Source of the DNA: Plantago elongata
Lineage: Eukaryota; Streptophyta; Magnoliopsida; Lamiales; Plantaginaceae
Length of the DNA: 64,000 nucleotides
NCBI GenBank assembly: GCA_036897095.1
Contig: JAYMSP010000049.1
Coordinates: 38,451 to 102,450 of the forward strand
Direction: 5' to 3'
Made by a program: the position numbers and the translations under genes. Positions 34,253 through 47,000 of the stretch are shown here, one piece after another (the first letter of the stretch is position 1; each line of letters begins with the position of its first letter). The notes below the pieces were generated by a model, which did not search any database, was not told the origin of the DNA, and was given only the letters and a program-made list of their open reading frames with translations.

Positions 34253-37200
34253 CTAATCTTCATCAAGGGCAGTGAAATCTTCTATTACATCAGCTCTGCC
34301 ACTTTGTTTACTCATTGAGCGCAGTTCATCAATTTCAACAAGCAGCATTGGGTCACAAACCACTCTTTCTGCTCGTAATCTTTTAGGGCAACCTGAACGA
34401 AGATATTCCACAAGATTACTGGAGATAATAATTTTATTGGATTTTAGGGGAAGTGAAAGATATCATAAAGACAGGCAATATACCAGCAATAGGACATTCA
34501 CCATGCATGGTCACGATATGACGCATGATAGCCTGCTTCTCAAATATGTGCTTGCAGTCCGCACTGGCAAAGTAAGCATGACACATGTTAGACGAATCAT
34601 TTCTAACCTAGTCTTCAACTACAATGATCTTAATTCATTAACTTTCAGCCTTCAGAGATGTGTGAAAACTTGAGACCAGTGTGCAAGTATATTTCACCAA
34701 CCTAAACATAATTGACATTTGGGCTCCCTTTGAACAAGGCAGAATTTGTTATTAGATAAATCACCATTTATTCTTGCAAGGAGCATACATTAAATTAAGA
34801 AAACTCATCACAGGGGCTGTTGCAATGGTATTTCTCATGTACGAATTTTAACTATACGTATTCCGTGCAACTTAAGTCTGAATTTCCATAGGAATTCAAG
34901 GTGAAGGAAGATGCATGCTTATATAAAATGTAACACCTTCGGACTGGTTCTGCTAGTTCAGTGATAGGCTTCCCCGTCAAAGGGCATTTAGGATTCACAA
35001 GATTAGACTGCGTGCTGGTCATTACTATGTCCTCCTCTTCATCACCTGGCATATCCTCTCCTTCATGGTGAACTTTCTGCAGATAACATTCACATAACTC
35101 CGTTTTAGTTCATTTGTGCCAATCATGGTTGGACGAGTTATTGACACAGTATGTTTAATTAAACTACAAAGAGCCAATAAGGAACCATGTATCATGTTAA
35201 ATAAACATTCTGATAATAGATTTTGAGCCCAAGCAATAAAGCCCAACCGGTCCAAGGAAACAGACTGTTTTTTTAACATAGCGACAGGGAGCAGACAACC
35301 CAGAAACAGGATAGGGGATGGATCACCAGTCTTGAAGCAAAATCAACAACATCCAGGCATTCCAAAGGGGAATCTGGCTGGCAATGGGAAGGGATAAGGG
35401 AACAGCTGGAGGAGAGGAGCACGTTAAACCTGAAAGAAAGAAGAGCAAGCGGGATTTGCTTTATTTTGCTAGGTTCATTGGGGGTGGGGGGTGGCAAATC
35501 AACTATAGCGGCTGCTCCAGGCCTCTCCAACCCACTATTCGTTATGGGCAATCCTGCTGTACCTAAATACATAATTCTACAGAACACCTGTAGCATTACA
35601 TGGTCGTTCTACCCTCCAATGACACTATAACAGCCACTATATCAATAACTTTGTTCTAAAAGGTTGCAGGATTGAAGCCTAAAGATGCTCTTTGTTGACC
35701 AAGTTGCATCTTTCTGTCTAGATTGATAGTCTTGGGATAATGGAAACCAAGGATTCACAACTGGCATCGCAAATGTGGAAGGGATTGTGCGGTTGACTGA
35801 ATATTCAGCTAATCAAGTGGGAAGGTGAGAAAAAGAATTTGGAGTAGTTCTCAAGGTTGGTGCCATCTAAGAATAAAGAAGTTTGGCAAGTTTTTTGGCA
35901 TGGAACAATTGGTTCCTTTGGAAGGCAAGGAACAACTTCATGTTCAAAGGGGTGGTGAAGACGTACTCAGAGATTGTGTCAAATCAAGTTCAAAACTTGT
36001 GGTCTTGGTTGAAAAACAAAAATCAGTTTTTGTCAACTTACAACTACATGGATTGAGAGCTTTGTCCAAAAGAAGTCTTTGAATATTCCTTATCTGAAGT
36101 CCTGTCAAAAGTGCTGGCCGCGTTCACCCTGGTTTTGGATCAGTTGTTTGGTATTCTGGTTACTGTAATATTTCTTAAGATTTGAGGGTACTGTTAGGTT
36201 TGAGCTAGAGGTCCAGTGGTCTTGAAGAGGTAATTTGTTTAGTTCTATTTCTGGCACAATTGTAATACAGTAATAGCAACCCTGGTGCTTTCTGTTCATT
36301 CTTTGAATATAATTTAGCTGATAAAAAAAAAACTGGCATTGATGCAGGTAGAAACTAGCAGCTATATCCCAGCCTTACTGTGAGTTGATACAATACATAC
36401 ATGACCCTGACACTACCACCCAGTGAAGCAGTATACACCTATACATCTTTTTACTGATAAAATATTTATAGCATTCACTGATAGAAAGCGACATATCATA
36501 AAGCCCTACATGCTGTTTTCATAGCACAATTCCACAGTATGACCAAACAAGATCGACCGAGCTACCATCGGCTAGAGTCAGATCCCTAGATCATGTACTC
36601 AAATCTCATTAAACTCCTTATTTTAGTGTATGGGCATGCTACAGGTAGACGTCAAGGAAAACACCAAATTGTTATAGATGACCTAGGAACTGCTACCAGA
36701 AGCTACGATTTGGAAGAGAGTTAACATGATAAATGTAAAAGGCATAGAGTAGACACATTATTAGAATATAAAAAATCAAACCGAGTGATGGCCTCATGAT
36801 TGTTCACATGTATCAGCTTATTATTTTCAACACAAATGAAGTGTTTGTCCAAGATTGTGTGAGTAAACATACCCATATAGCTTCACGGAACTGCCGTAAG
36901 AAGGGATCTTTCTCAGGAATAAAGGGTGCTGCTGTAGCTCTTGATCTTTTCACTTTCTCCTCAAACAGTTTACCAAAGTCGGTTAGCTGGAGAATCAAAA
37001 TTACGGCCAAGAGACAATACAATTATTGATGATACATCAATTTTCAGAAAGGGAATTGGTTAAATTTAAAGGTAAAAAAATAATCAGGAAAGACTTAATA
37101 CCTCTGGCCCAGGCTGGTATTCATTTCCGACTGACTGGATGGCGTTGCAAAGATGAGTACAGTCATCTGAGGCCTTCAGTAAATCAATAGTCCCATCTTC

Positions 37201-38130
37201 AAGCTCTTTCACCTGCAGAGCCATAAAGCAAATCTCCAATAGCCATTGACTACATCTTCATAACTAACATTAGATAGATGTAACAGGTATACAGATTAAA
37301 TATTCAACACCTACATCAACTACAACCAGTGAGTGTTCTCAGAATTCACTTAAGGCTCATAACTGAACATCCCAACATCAAGATGAGCCGCTGAAGCTAT
37401 CTATCAAATTCATAGTAAAATTCTCAGGGCCACAATTTCATAGCCAAAAGTAGCAGAGTAGAAGCTAGATAAAAATAAAAGGGTAAGCACAAAACAAAAG
37501 ACCATAATCATTCGTATTTTTCTCACACCATGCATATAATACTATGTTCTCTTCGTCTGATATATCTGAAAATTGAATTTATTTGTAGTAATGAAATTAA
37601 AGCGGGTGACGAGAACAACTAAGCAAAACTGAAATTGAACAACTAGGCGAAACTAAATTGAAATTAATTGTTTTCTAGATGACGAGAACAAAGACTAACT
37701 TTGAGTGAAGAAATCGCCCAATATTTCCGAGTTTAAGCTACAGTCAGGTGAAATTGAGGAAAAATGAGGCCGTTGTATCTCTAATCGCTCAATTAACAAA
37801 GTACGGTGAGATTTTCTTTTTTAAACGGCAAAATGACTCAAAACCCCGACCTAGTATAAGTGAGCGTGAGCTAGGGTTTGAGCAGAGTACCATGTCCGAC
37901 AAGTTATCCACCTCCAAATCAATTGCAACCTCTCTGAGCATGTGCAAAGCCTTCCTAATGTCCTGAAACAGAAGGGATAAGCAGAAAATGAGCTAGGGCA
38001 GGGTATTATTGAGAAATTGAGCAAGAGGAGATCGACAAAGTACCGGGATAAGAGATAGATTATCGGTGTAAAGAGATGTCGCGGCTGTCTTGATTCTTCC
38101 ATATGCGGGATTGCGCGGAGGAGCAGCCAT
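34253..38130 (-). CDS. HPY2: E3 SUMO-protein ligase MMS21/NSE2/HPY2
   Basis: SUMO ligase subunit of the SMC5/6 complex. In Arabidopsis it keeps meristem cells in the mitotic cycle and acts in DNA repair. Seven exons: 38130-38044, 37962-37891, 37212-37102, 36986-36873, 35076-34937, 34563-34484, 34392-34253, giving 247 aa (Arabidopsis about 249). The N-terminal helical half (about 30-128), the region that in this family binds SMC5, contains DIRKALHMLREVAIDLEVDN. MPGDEEEDIVMTSTQ (137-151) is nearly identical to the Arabidopsis protein. The SP-RING follows: CPLTGKPITELAEPVR then the zinc ligands C178, H180, C198 and C203, all present. It ends VIEDFTALDED. All junctions are GT-AG. The start at MAAPPRNPAYGRIKTA gives the family length. 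Introns carry a LINE tail and a SINE. Confidence 0.95.
35700..36332 (+). mobile_element. 3' end of a LINE with poly(A), antisense in HPY2 intron 4
   Basis: The plus strand encodes FLAWNNWFLWKARNNFMFKG and QNLWSWLKNKNQFL, the end of the ORF2 zinc-binding RT region of plant L1-type LINEs. An untranslated tail and an A-tract at 36323-36332 follow. The 5' boundary is approximate. The insertion is opposite in direction to the gene. Confidence 0.65.
37812..37885 (-). mobile_element. SINE copy abutting an HPY2 splice donor
   Basis: On the minus strand it carries 'ctaggtcggggttttgagtc' (B box) and GCCGTTT followed by an A-rich tail, matching the SINE at 13.1 kb. Its 5' end lies within about ten bases of the HPY2 exon 2 donor at 37890. 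The A box is degenerate. Confidence 0.55.
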
Positions 38131-38799
38131 TGTTGGTTCTGGTTTGGGATCTTCTTGAGGAAAACGAAAACCTCTTCTGCTCTTTTCGATTACACGATGT
38201 TGGAGGGAAAATTGAAAGGAAACTTTATATCATCCGATCGACCAAAAATATTATAATATATTGCTTTATAATTTTTTTATTTTTTAATATTTTTTTATTA
38301 ATCTTAAAAAACAAATACAAAGTAGAAGACAATCACAGACGATCCAATAATCCGTGTAAGTTTGAAAAGATGTGGATTAAAGTGGAGAATTGTGTCTGCA
38401 TTCCGTGGAAGTCGGCATACCGCTGCAGATATGTTTGAGAATTTGGGCAATGTCGATCGGGTCTCATAGAATGGAGTTGCACATCATTTTCTCATGTTTT
38501 TTTTAAACGGTTAAATATTATTATATATAGGCACAAGATATGTTCACGCAACAAACATTACAAAGAAAATCGTCCAAACCATAACCATCACGTCAAGACT
38601 AAATCTTTACACCAAGTCTAAAGTGTTCACTAAAATACAAAAAGATAGACCAGCAAAACAAAGTCAATCCTCAACACCGAGTGAGCCACAAATATCTAGA
38701 TCACAATAGATTTATCTTCACCTCCCAAAAAAGTGCGGGCCAGCAATACTATGAAAGGTGCAAACTCCAAGATAAAAATCAACCCCAACGTATTTAAGG

Positions 38800-39125
38800 T
38801 TAAATCTCCATGGTTTAACCCCTCGAGTCCCCAATATATTGAAAACTAGATCACCGTGACCTAGCTACTTGGGATGTAGTAGCCGGACTCCTCAGAGTAT
38901 ACATGATACTCCTCTCACCGAGATAAAAGAAATCAGAGTATAAAGCAAAAGAGAAAATAAACTCAAGAAATTTAAGATTAAACGTTTAATTCCTTCATTG
39001 GTTTAATCCGTCGAGTTCCCCAAGATATTGAAAACTAGATCACTCTGGTCTAGTTACTTGAGTTAAAATCACAGTGACTCCTCAGAATATTTAAGCTACT
39101 ACTTTCAACCAGAATTAAGAGAATT
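38800..39125. repeat. Diverged tandem duplication of a ~185-bp unit
   Basis: 'atattgaaaactagatcac' occurs at about 38837 and 39022. It is preceded in both cases by a 'ggtttaa-cc-tcgagt-cccc' block and followed by 'gacctagctacttg' or 'gtctagttacttg', then 'gactcctcagaata' or 'gactcctcagagta'. No coding content. Confidence 0.6.
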
Positions 39126-39229
39126 GGTGGCTATGCACAAATTAGTAATCCCCTGCTGAATCAACCAAAAAGATACCAAATTTAGTGCTCCCCTGTTTCC
39201 AAAATCAGAGCAAAACAGAGTTAAAAAAA

Positions 39230-39960
39230 AACGCCTGAGGAGGCCTTGACTCAATTAGATTGCTTTCGTATTCTGAAGCAGCAAAGCAAAAAGAGAAGGA
39301 TTGTAAACAGAAGCTTGAGGAACTCCTTGACAAAGATGAAATCATATGGGAACAACGTGAAAGGACACAATGGATGGCAGAGGGTGGCATAAATATTAGA
39401 TTCTTCCATTCTCGAGATTCTAAGAGAACAATATTAATGAGATAAGGGATTTGGTCAATGAACATGGTATTTATCGGGACGTACGAGATTAACCCCTTTC
39501 TTAAACGAAAAATCAAAGGCAAGGATTATTTCATGACTTTAAAGTTGGATATGAGTAAAGCATATGATCGTGTGGAATGGCCTTTCCTGAACATGTGTTA
39601 GAAAAGTTAGGTTTTGACAGACATTTTATCCATTTGATTATATTATGTGTGAGCACTGTCTCTTACACTATTATGCTTATTGGTGAATCGTGTGGAGATA
39701 TCCATCCTCACAAGGGTATTAGGCAAGGAGACCCATTGTCTCCTTGATTGTTCTTGTTTTGTGCCGAGGCTTTGAGTTCTCTTATTGCTGAGCTAAGTGT
39801 AGGGAGGGGTTAAAGGGGGTTGATGTAACTCCATAAACTCCGAGGGTCTTACACTTCCTTTTTGCAGATGATACTCTTATTTACTATGATGCTACTTGTG
39901 CCGCTGCTAGGGAAATTGCTCATATTCTACATCGATTATAGTCAGAATCAACCGGTTAAT
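39230..39960 (+). pseudogene. LINE reverse transcriptase remnant, internally deleted
   Basis: An upstream piece, EIIWEQRERTQWMAEGGINI then RFFHSR (about 39335-39415), is the segment that precedes RT in plant LINEs. It jumps quickly to LKLDMSKAYDRVEWPF (about 39540), HPHKGIRQGDPLSP (about 39705) and FADDTLIYYD (about 39860), the catalytic motif. Stops and frameshifts occur throughout, for example after LSP. The RT N-terminal part between RFFHSR and LKLDMSKA is largely deleted. Confidence 0.8.
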
Positions 39961-40551
39961 GATGACTATTTATTCTTTTTTTTATAGATCTTTACGTTTT
40001 TCTTCGTAATGATTTGGGCCTAACCTCGTGCGTAAGGTTGTACTTTTGTCAAAAATCGTATTTGTTATGAACATATCATTTTTCTTGTAATTATTTTATA
40101 ATTGTCATATTTCTTATGGATGTTCAATAATTCTTTGGTAATTATTTATGTTTTTCCTTCTATATTACTCCCTCTGTCTAATTACAAGTAATAAGGTTTG
40201 TGATCATTGGGTTAAAATTATATCAACTCGCTTGATTTTTCATATTTACTTATTTATTATTTTTTAATGATTATGCTTGTTGATTCTTCATCCACGAATA
40301 GCTAAATACCTCCTATATAGTTGCGTAGAAAACACCGAAACTACATTAATTATACTTATAGTTTGGTGAAATTGACGACTCCACAATTACTATATGGATA
40401 GACTTACACGTGTCCCAAATTACAATATTTACTGCTTTTCTCATTCCATAACTCAGAATTTTTTTATATATAATTTTAAATGAAACTATTTACAAAGTAT
40501 ATATCAAAATTTAATTAGTTATAAAAGAAAGTAACTTGATTGATCGATTAG

Positions 40552-41500
40552 CTAGCAAGGTATGAGATCGATGAACCATTTGATGACTTTGAGAGGAAGC
40601 TTTACAAGGCTCACGGCTAAATTAGCTATTCCAGCACAACATATACAACATGGGCATAAACAACTCAACAATCTCCTGAAAAATAATACATTAATACTTC
40701 AGATAATGATAACTCACATTTGAATTGTGTAAATATGTATGTTTAGATATATTAGCTTCATGCATTAATGAATATGATATCATGTCATATGCTTTTCTGT
40801 TTCAATATATATGTATTTAAAAATGTCATTTTTATTGGTGCAAAAAAATGTCATTTTTATGCAGTCATCAACTCAATTTCTACCATAATTGTTGATCTTG
40901 AAATAGTTCAATACACATGTTCAATCACATTTTATTTGTAGTGAAAATAAATAAATAAATAAAACTTAAACAACATGCTAGAAAAAACATTTGTCGTCCA
41001 AGTACTATTTTCCCTCAAATCGAAATAATATCCCATGTTAATAACCTAAAAAATAAATGTTGCCCATAAGAACATCTGGGCATAAAAAAAAACCATGGAT
41101 TATTTTAAAGATATTAAGATGCTACAACTTGAAGCACATAATAAATATATTGTTAATGAATTTTCTAATTTGGTTAAATTGATGCATGATTCTTAAATTA
41201 TGTGGACCAACAATACTTTTTTTAAATTACATTGTTATCCTATGTGAAACAATATCATCAAAACTTCATATGAATTGGCATGTATTATAATTAAGAAAAG
41301 AAAGTGAGTAATTAATAAAAAGATTAATATTAAGTGAATGGTACGAATAATTTATATGCACCATGACGACGACAACAATAACAATAATTAAGTTACCCGA
41401 TGATCCAAACCGCGGCTCCTATCAAAGACAACAAGAATGCAATGAAGGCGAATGGAAGCGCTAACAGGAAAGCCAATGGCCTACAATTACCCAATCCCAT
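40552..41500 (-). CDS. TAXIMIN-type cysteine-rich membrane-associated peptide
   Basis: Two exons, 41500-41397 and 40675-40552, separated by a 721-bp intron (GG|GTAACT...TTTTTCAG|G), give 75 aa. Residues 1-19 are MGLGNCRPLAFLLALPFAF. A hydrophobic stretch runs to about residue 34, then a cysteine cluster at residues 40, 42, 44, 45, 47 and 48 (CLCPCCICC), then a second hydrophobic region, ending WFIDLIPC. This is the layout of the TAXIMIN family (first found in Taxus; Arabidopsis TAX1/TAX2). These are small conserved peptides entering the secretory pathway, linked to lateral-organ separation. Cysteines at positions 6 and 75 fit the family. Each exon alone is too short to stand out; the spliced frame is what identifies it. 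A TATA box lies about 155 bases upstream of the start. Paralogue identity (TAX1 or TAX2) not decided. Confidence 0.9.
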
Positions 41501-41651
41501 TGCACTTTGAAACTTTTTATTCTTTACAGGATAAATTTTGATTGCTTCATAGAATTATGAAGGGTATTTTTTCAACTTGGAGAGAGATAATTGTTATGAA
41601 TAGGTTATGATTCAATGAAATTCGAGAATTGAAGCAGTGCATTAACAAATG

Positions 41652-41659
41652 CTTTATAA
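41652..41659 (-). promoter_or_regulatory. TATA box of the TAXIMIN-like gene
   Basis: Reads TTATAAAG on the minus strand, 152-159 bases before the start codon, which would place transcription start about 30 bases downstream with a leader of about 120 bases. Confidence 0.5.
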
Positions 41660-41699
41660 CCATTAAAGTAATTGGTGGTTTAAGTTTGAACCACCATGT

Positions 41700-43134
41700 C
41701 CATGTTAAAATTAGTAGACCGTGTATGATAAACTTAATTTATCAAGTGATCGAAGTTATATGTACATTTTGAATATTACATTCAAGTTATGTATTTAACA
41801 TATAATGTACAATGTTATATTTTGAATAAGTAAATATTTATGTGACTTCGACTATTTATGAGATCCATTTCTATTTAGGATAGTGCATGTTTTCATCGTC
41901 AACCATTTTATGGTATTCGTGTTCAATACCGAGATGGCGAGATCAATCTCATACTCTTTGGACCTAAATCAAATGTGAATAATATTTTATTCATTTTGAT
42001 CTAGATCAAATGTTATATAATATTTTATTCATAAAGTTTGTAGTTTTATTGATGCAAATTAATTACAAGAATATTTTCTCAAAAGTTTGTAACAATCTAT
42101 GTTCACATCAATGGAGATTTAGATATTAATTAATCATAATAGTGTAATTCGTATGGTAAGCAATATTCTTGTATTCAATCATAAAAATAGTGAAAATTGT
42201 ACCTACAACGAAATATACATCATACAAAATAAGAAATAAGCTTTTTGAGATCACTATCATTACAAGAATTTAATCTATCAATGTCATGTGAAAGTAATGT
42301 TTACAAGTTAGCTCTTGCGGTGTGATTTCATAACTAAGTAAGATTACATGTATATTGTAAAAATCTATTTGGTAAGAATATATATGTGTATATTATATTA
42401 AATTTTAATTATCTCATAACCACTAACTCGTTCTTCTAAAATAAGAAACAAAAAGCACGTGATAAAGGCTATATAAAGAGTCTCTTTTTAGATAAACTAG
42501 TTGATAAACTTACAATTGACTTATAAAGTAGCTAGTTGATAAACTGGGAGTGCATGTTTAGTAATTTTATTAGGTGATATATATGCTAACTTATTTTCTT
42601 ATTATTGTGTATACAATAAATAAACTCATACAAGAGAGTTTATTCTCTATAATACATGTGTTACATTGTTAGAAATAAGACAAAAAGAAGTTACTCTGTG
42701 TCATGCCTCTTCTGGGTCTCAAACATATCCTTCATACGGGTGTATGACATGGTCACAACGAGCTACTAATAAACCTGGCTTTCATATCAATTGTTGTGAC
42801 CCGAATTCTATGTAATGATAATACTAGTAGCAAGTAATAAGAGAGCAAGATAGAGTAGAAGATTGATTGGTACAAGTACTCAATCCATAATCAAGGCATA
42901 ACTACAGTATAACAAAATACAATTAGCACCCAAAATACTGAAATAATAAAGATAACCACAGTATACTCCATCACCAAGATTCACCTGTAAAATGATGAAG
43001 ATAATCGGAAACATTACCGGAGAGCAATAGTAAGGCGGTAGGTATAAGATTTGGAGCATTACCTCACAAATCTCTCATAGTAGATTCATTGCATCTTGCG
43101 CCATGTATTTGTTGTTGGCTAGTAAGTGAGAGAG
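41700..43134. other. AT-rich intergenic DNA with a possible LTR edge
   Basis: No gene seen. At about 42776, 'gctttcatatcaattgttgtgaccc' resembles an inverted initiator-methionine primer site (GCTCTGATACCA) next to an LTR start (TGTGACCC), suggesting the edge of a minus-strand LTR element. No coding domain or second LTR supports it. Confidence 0.3.
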
Positions 43135-43525
43135 CAGGGGTTGCGGTTGGTTAAAAATCATAAACATAACCACTATTCTAATTTAGATTATAACCATAAT
43201 CATAACCAATTAATAATAACCATAACCAGAAATAACCATAGGTTTAAGTTATTGATCGGTTTTCTGAAAATTAATACAAAAAGTAAACTATTTTTTTCGC
43301 AAAGAATTACTTTTCACAATAAAAGATATTTTTTTCGCAAAAATTTATTTTGAAAAATATTTTTTTAACGGTTTTTAACCGTAACCGTAACAAAAAACCG
43401 AACCTATTATGGTTGCTATACGGTTATGATTAATAACCATTTAGAAAAAATAAATAGTTATTAATTGTTTATGATCATGGTTATGATTTTTAACCAACCA
43501 TTGAAACCCATTACCCTTTACCCTG
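43135..43525. mobile_element. Inverted-repeat element with CAGGG ends (hAT-like MITE)
   Basis: The left end begins CAGGGGTTGCGG and soon has GGTTGGTTAAAAATCATAA. The right end, reverse-complemented, begins CAGGGTAAAGGG and has GGTTGGTTAAAAATCATAA. The interior has many ACCATAACC/GGTTATGG repeats, so the element could fold along much of its length. CAGGG ends are usual for hAT elements, but no flanking 8-bp duplication is visible. Confidence 0.55.
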
Positions 43526-44094
43526 CTAAACAGGTTGGTGACTTGTTGAGCGAATGGGATTTTTTTTTCTCTGAAGCAATTCAGTAATTGTACCATTGGT
43601 TGGAAAAAGGAAGACATATTGAATTATGTGAAAGTGCGTAACGATCATTGCATGAACGTTTTATGAGGGTAAATGCAAGTGGGTCACTCTTTAAATTATA
43701 TCATTCCCGAGACAATACCAGCCCTTGAGCCTCCCTTGTATTGTAATGTATGCGGATCTTCAAATGACATGTTATTTACACCAATATCATGCCTCTAATG
43801 CATGACAAACACCAAAATTCATACTCCAATTAAAATGTTTGCAAGATATTTTACTCGGTGTTAATGGCAAAAATTCTTAGATGTGTCTAGACAAGTAAAA
43901 TCATCAAACTTTACTTCCAACAATACGAAATTCTAGGGAAAACAACAACTGCAGGGCATTAAGAATTAATCTTTAGTAGTTATAAGAGAAACTGACATGA
44001 ACAAAAGTTTTGATCGTTGATAAAAATCCCAGATATATATACTATTCCGACAAGTGTATCACAATCTGCAGAACCCTATAACAATACGACGTAA

Positions 44095-47000
44095 TCAATC
44101 AAAAAGCCCCTTGCTAGTTACCAACCATTCTCTAAGGAAACAAAGGCATAGTTTCTCAAACTTACAGTGGTACTGGCAAGGAACATCTGCATTAGTATCC
44201 AAAGAGCCCAGTACACCGTTCTTGAAAAAGAAACTACACCCATTACAAGCATAGCTCTGGGTTAAGTTCTCTGTTCTGGATGAAGACTCCTCCATTGTAT
44301 GACTATGACACCCACATTCAACCATCAATTCTGTTACCGATTCTTTTTGTTGAACTACACCTGTTCCCTGACATTTCTGGCATTCAAAGTAATTTATGTA
44401 CTTGCTATGTTCATTCCGTATGATTTCGGCCAAAGTTTCAGCTTGGGAAAGCTTGCACAGTGCCAAATTGAACTTTACAGACAATGAAGCCAGAAAATGG
44501 TAAACATCCTCCACAGTGGAATCTACAGCTTCTTTATGCCCCCACTCAGTAGTCACAATTCTTAAAATTGAAGTTTGAAGGTTCAGAAAGCACTCAGAAC
44601 AGCACTGGTAAAAGCACATTGCAGATGAAAAACCTGAAGGACTGGCAGGCTCTGAAGGATTGTTGATATAAATATGACTTCCACCTAAGTTTTCTAAGGT
44701 ATTTGTAGACGCTATGTTATCATCACTCGGGCATAGGTCATTTGGGTGGCATAAATGTTCTGTAGGAGAAAGAAGCTCAATGCCACCATTTCCCACTAGA
44801 CCACCTCCAGAACAACTCCCTGTGAAACCATTAGATTGTATTGCAGAATTGCAATTCCCAGTATGATTTTCAGGATCTCCAGCAGCTTGATCTTTGGAAG
44901 ACTCCAGGCAAATATCATTTAGTGTTGAACTGTGTTTAACAGACAAAGAATGATCTGAAACAGGCAACTCAGAAGACTTGTCCGTGTTGATTTCAACCTG
45001 ATCACATGCATTTAAGTTATCACCATTTGCTAGTTCAATATCTCCACAGTAAGGTAACTCAGGAGACTTGTCAGTGTTGACTTCAACCTGATCACCTACA
45101 TCTAAGTTATGACCATTTGTCGGTACAATATCTCCACCACCTCCAATATCAATATACAATACACCTGTATCTAAGTTATCACCGTTTGCCAGTTCAATAT
45201 CTCCACCATCTTTCACATCAATATCCAGTACATTTTCTGTAATATTTGAGCCTTGCATAAATACAGCAGAAACATCTGCCTCGTAGCCATCACCTTCAGA
45301 TACACAGTTCTTGGTAACAGGATCATATAACAATCCCGTACAAGATTCCTTGTGTTCATGTGAAACAGGAGTCTCTGCCTCCAAACTGACAACACAAACA
45401 AGAAAACAAGCAATAACTCCTTGCTCAGTGAGAAGGCACAAAAGAAAATTTCAATTGAATGCATATAATGGGGTCATGGAAGTACCTTCGCAGACTGTAT
45501 GCCCAACTAGTGACCAGATCTTCAAGATAAGCTACTTGTGACAGAAGATGAATAAACTGTCTTTTGTCTTTCCCAGCTTGAACTTTATCATCAATTCGTC
45601 CTACTAGAGTTTCCAAAACTTTTCGAACCTCAATGCAAATTTCCCTTGGAGATGTATATTCACCTCTATATGCGGACAAACCAATAGCAACCAGTCCTCT
45701 AACAACACCAAATTCCTTACTTTTGACAATACTGGAACCAGAAACAGTAGCAGCGTGCTCTGTTGAATTAGTAGGGCCAATAACACAGGAGTTAAAGGGC
45801 CAGCCTTTCCAAGGTCCGTTTACATTCGCAAAAGGACCAGCTTTTAATTTTGAGGTAACCCAGCAAAGTTCAGCGAAATGAGGATAGCACAAGATCTGAT
45901 AGCCAACAGTTGATATAGCACATAACAAGCTTGATCTCCCTTTTACCATTTTATTTGTGATTGCAACAGGATTGAGTGGACAAACTGGGGAAGATTTGCT
46001 ATGACAAGCTCCGTTAACATCTTGAACCCTATCATACTCTTTCTCCTTGGACGAGTTCTCATGAGCATGATTTCTGTTGTGAACCGACTGAACAAAGTGC
46101 TGAGCCAAATCCTTTGATAACTTTGCTGCAAAAGAACAAATCATCTTATTGCTATCAAACATTTCATCAAGCTGCACGCAAAAACGTGGCACTTTGTAGC
46201 TCAATGGTTTAGAGAGGCTGCAGTTCACTATCTCATTGCCAAAAAATTGCCTCACGCGTTCAGGAAACAATGAGAACGGTAATTCTGATGTCGCCTGCAG
46301 ATTTAAATATATAGTGAGAAATGTTATCAAGTAACCGACATACACTTCTTCAATATTGACACAAGTAACAAAACTCGAAAGAAGAGATAACTCAGCAACA
46401 ATGCTCATGTTCAACCATTAAGACAGGGAAAACCACATGGATGGGCAGGAGAAAAGTAGCAATGCCAGATGGTGGAAAATTCATGAACACAAAAGTAGGA
46501 ACAGTCCGCAGCAACTATTAATAATATAGCTACGTAAACCATAAAAAAGAAACGAACAAAATATGATTGTATCAGACATCAAGACACAGGGACGGAATGC
46601 AGGGACTGGTTATCTAATACAGAGTAAAATAGTACGGCATCGACAATACCCTACCGCCTAACAATATTTGGAGAAGCGAAACATCAATGAACTAGCCATT
46701 CAGAGGTGTAGAAGCATTGAGGCTCAAGAGTGAGGAATGACTATCAAACTCTATTTCAAACACATACTTGCATCAGTTAAATAAAATATAATTTTGCTTG
46801 TACCCTGGTATCTAGTAAGTATATCAGGGGCGCAGCAGAAAGAGATAAAATCATGAAATGCATATTGAATTCAATGGCCTCAAAAGCTAATCTGATGCAG
46901 AAAGTTGCGTCTGCAGCCATAATGATCCTTATAATAAAAAATATGCACATATTAGGGTATAGAGAAACTATTCACCGACATATATGCATAGTAACCAACT

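Noticed and set aside
40168-40240. Further Stowaway element
   Set aside because: A left end (ACTCCCTCTGTC) is present, but no matching right end was found.
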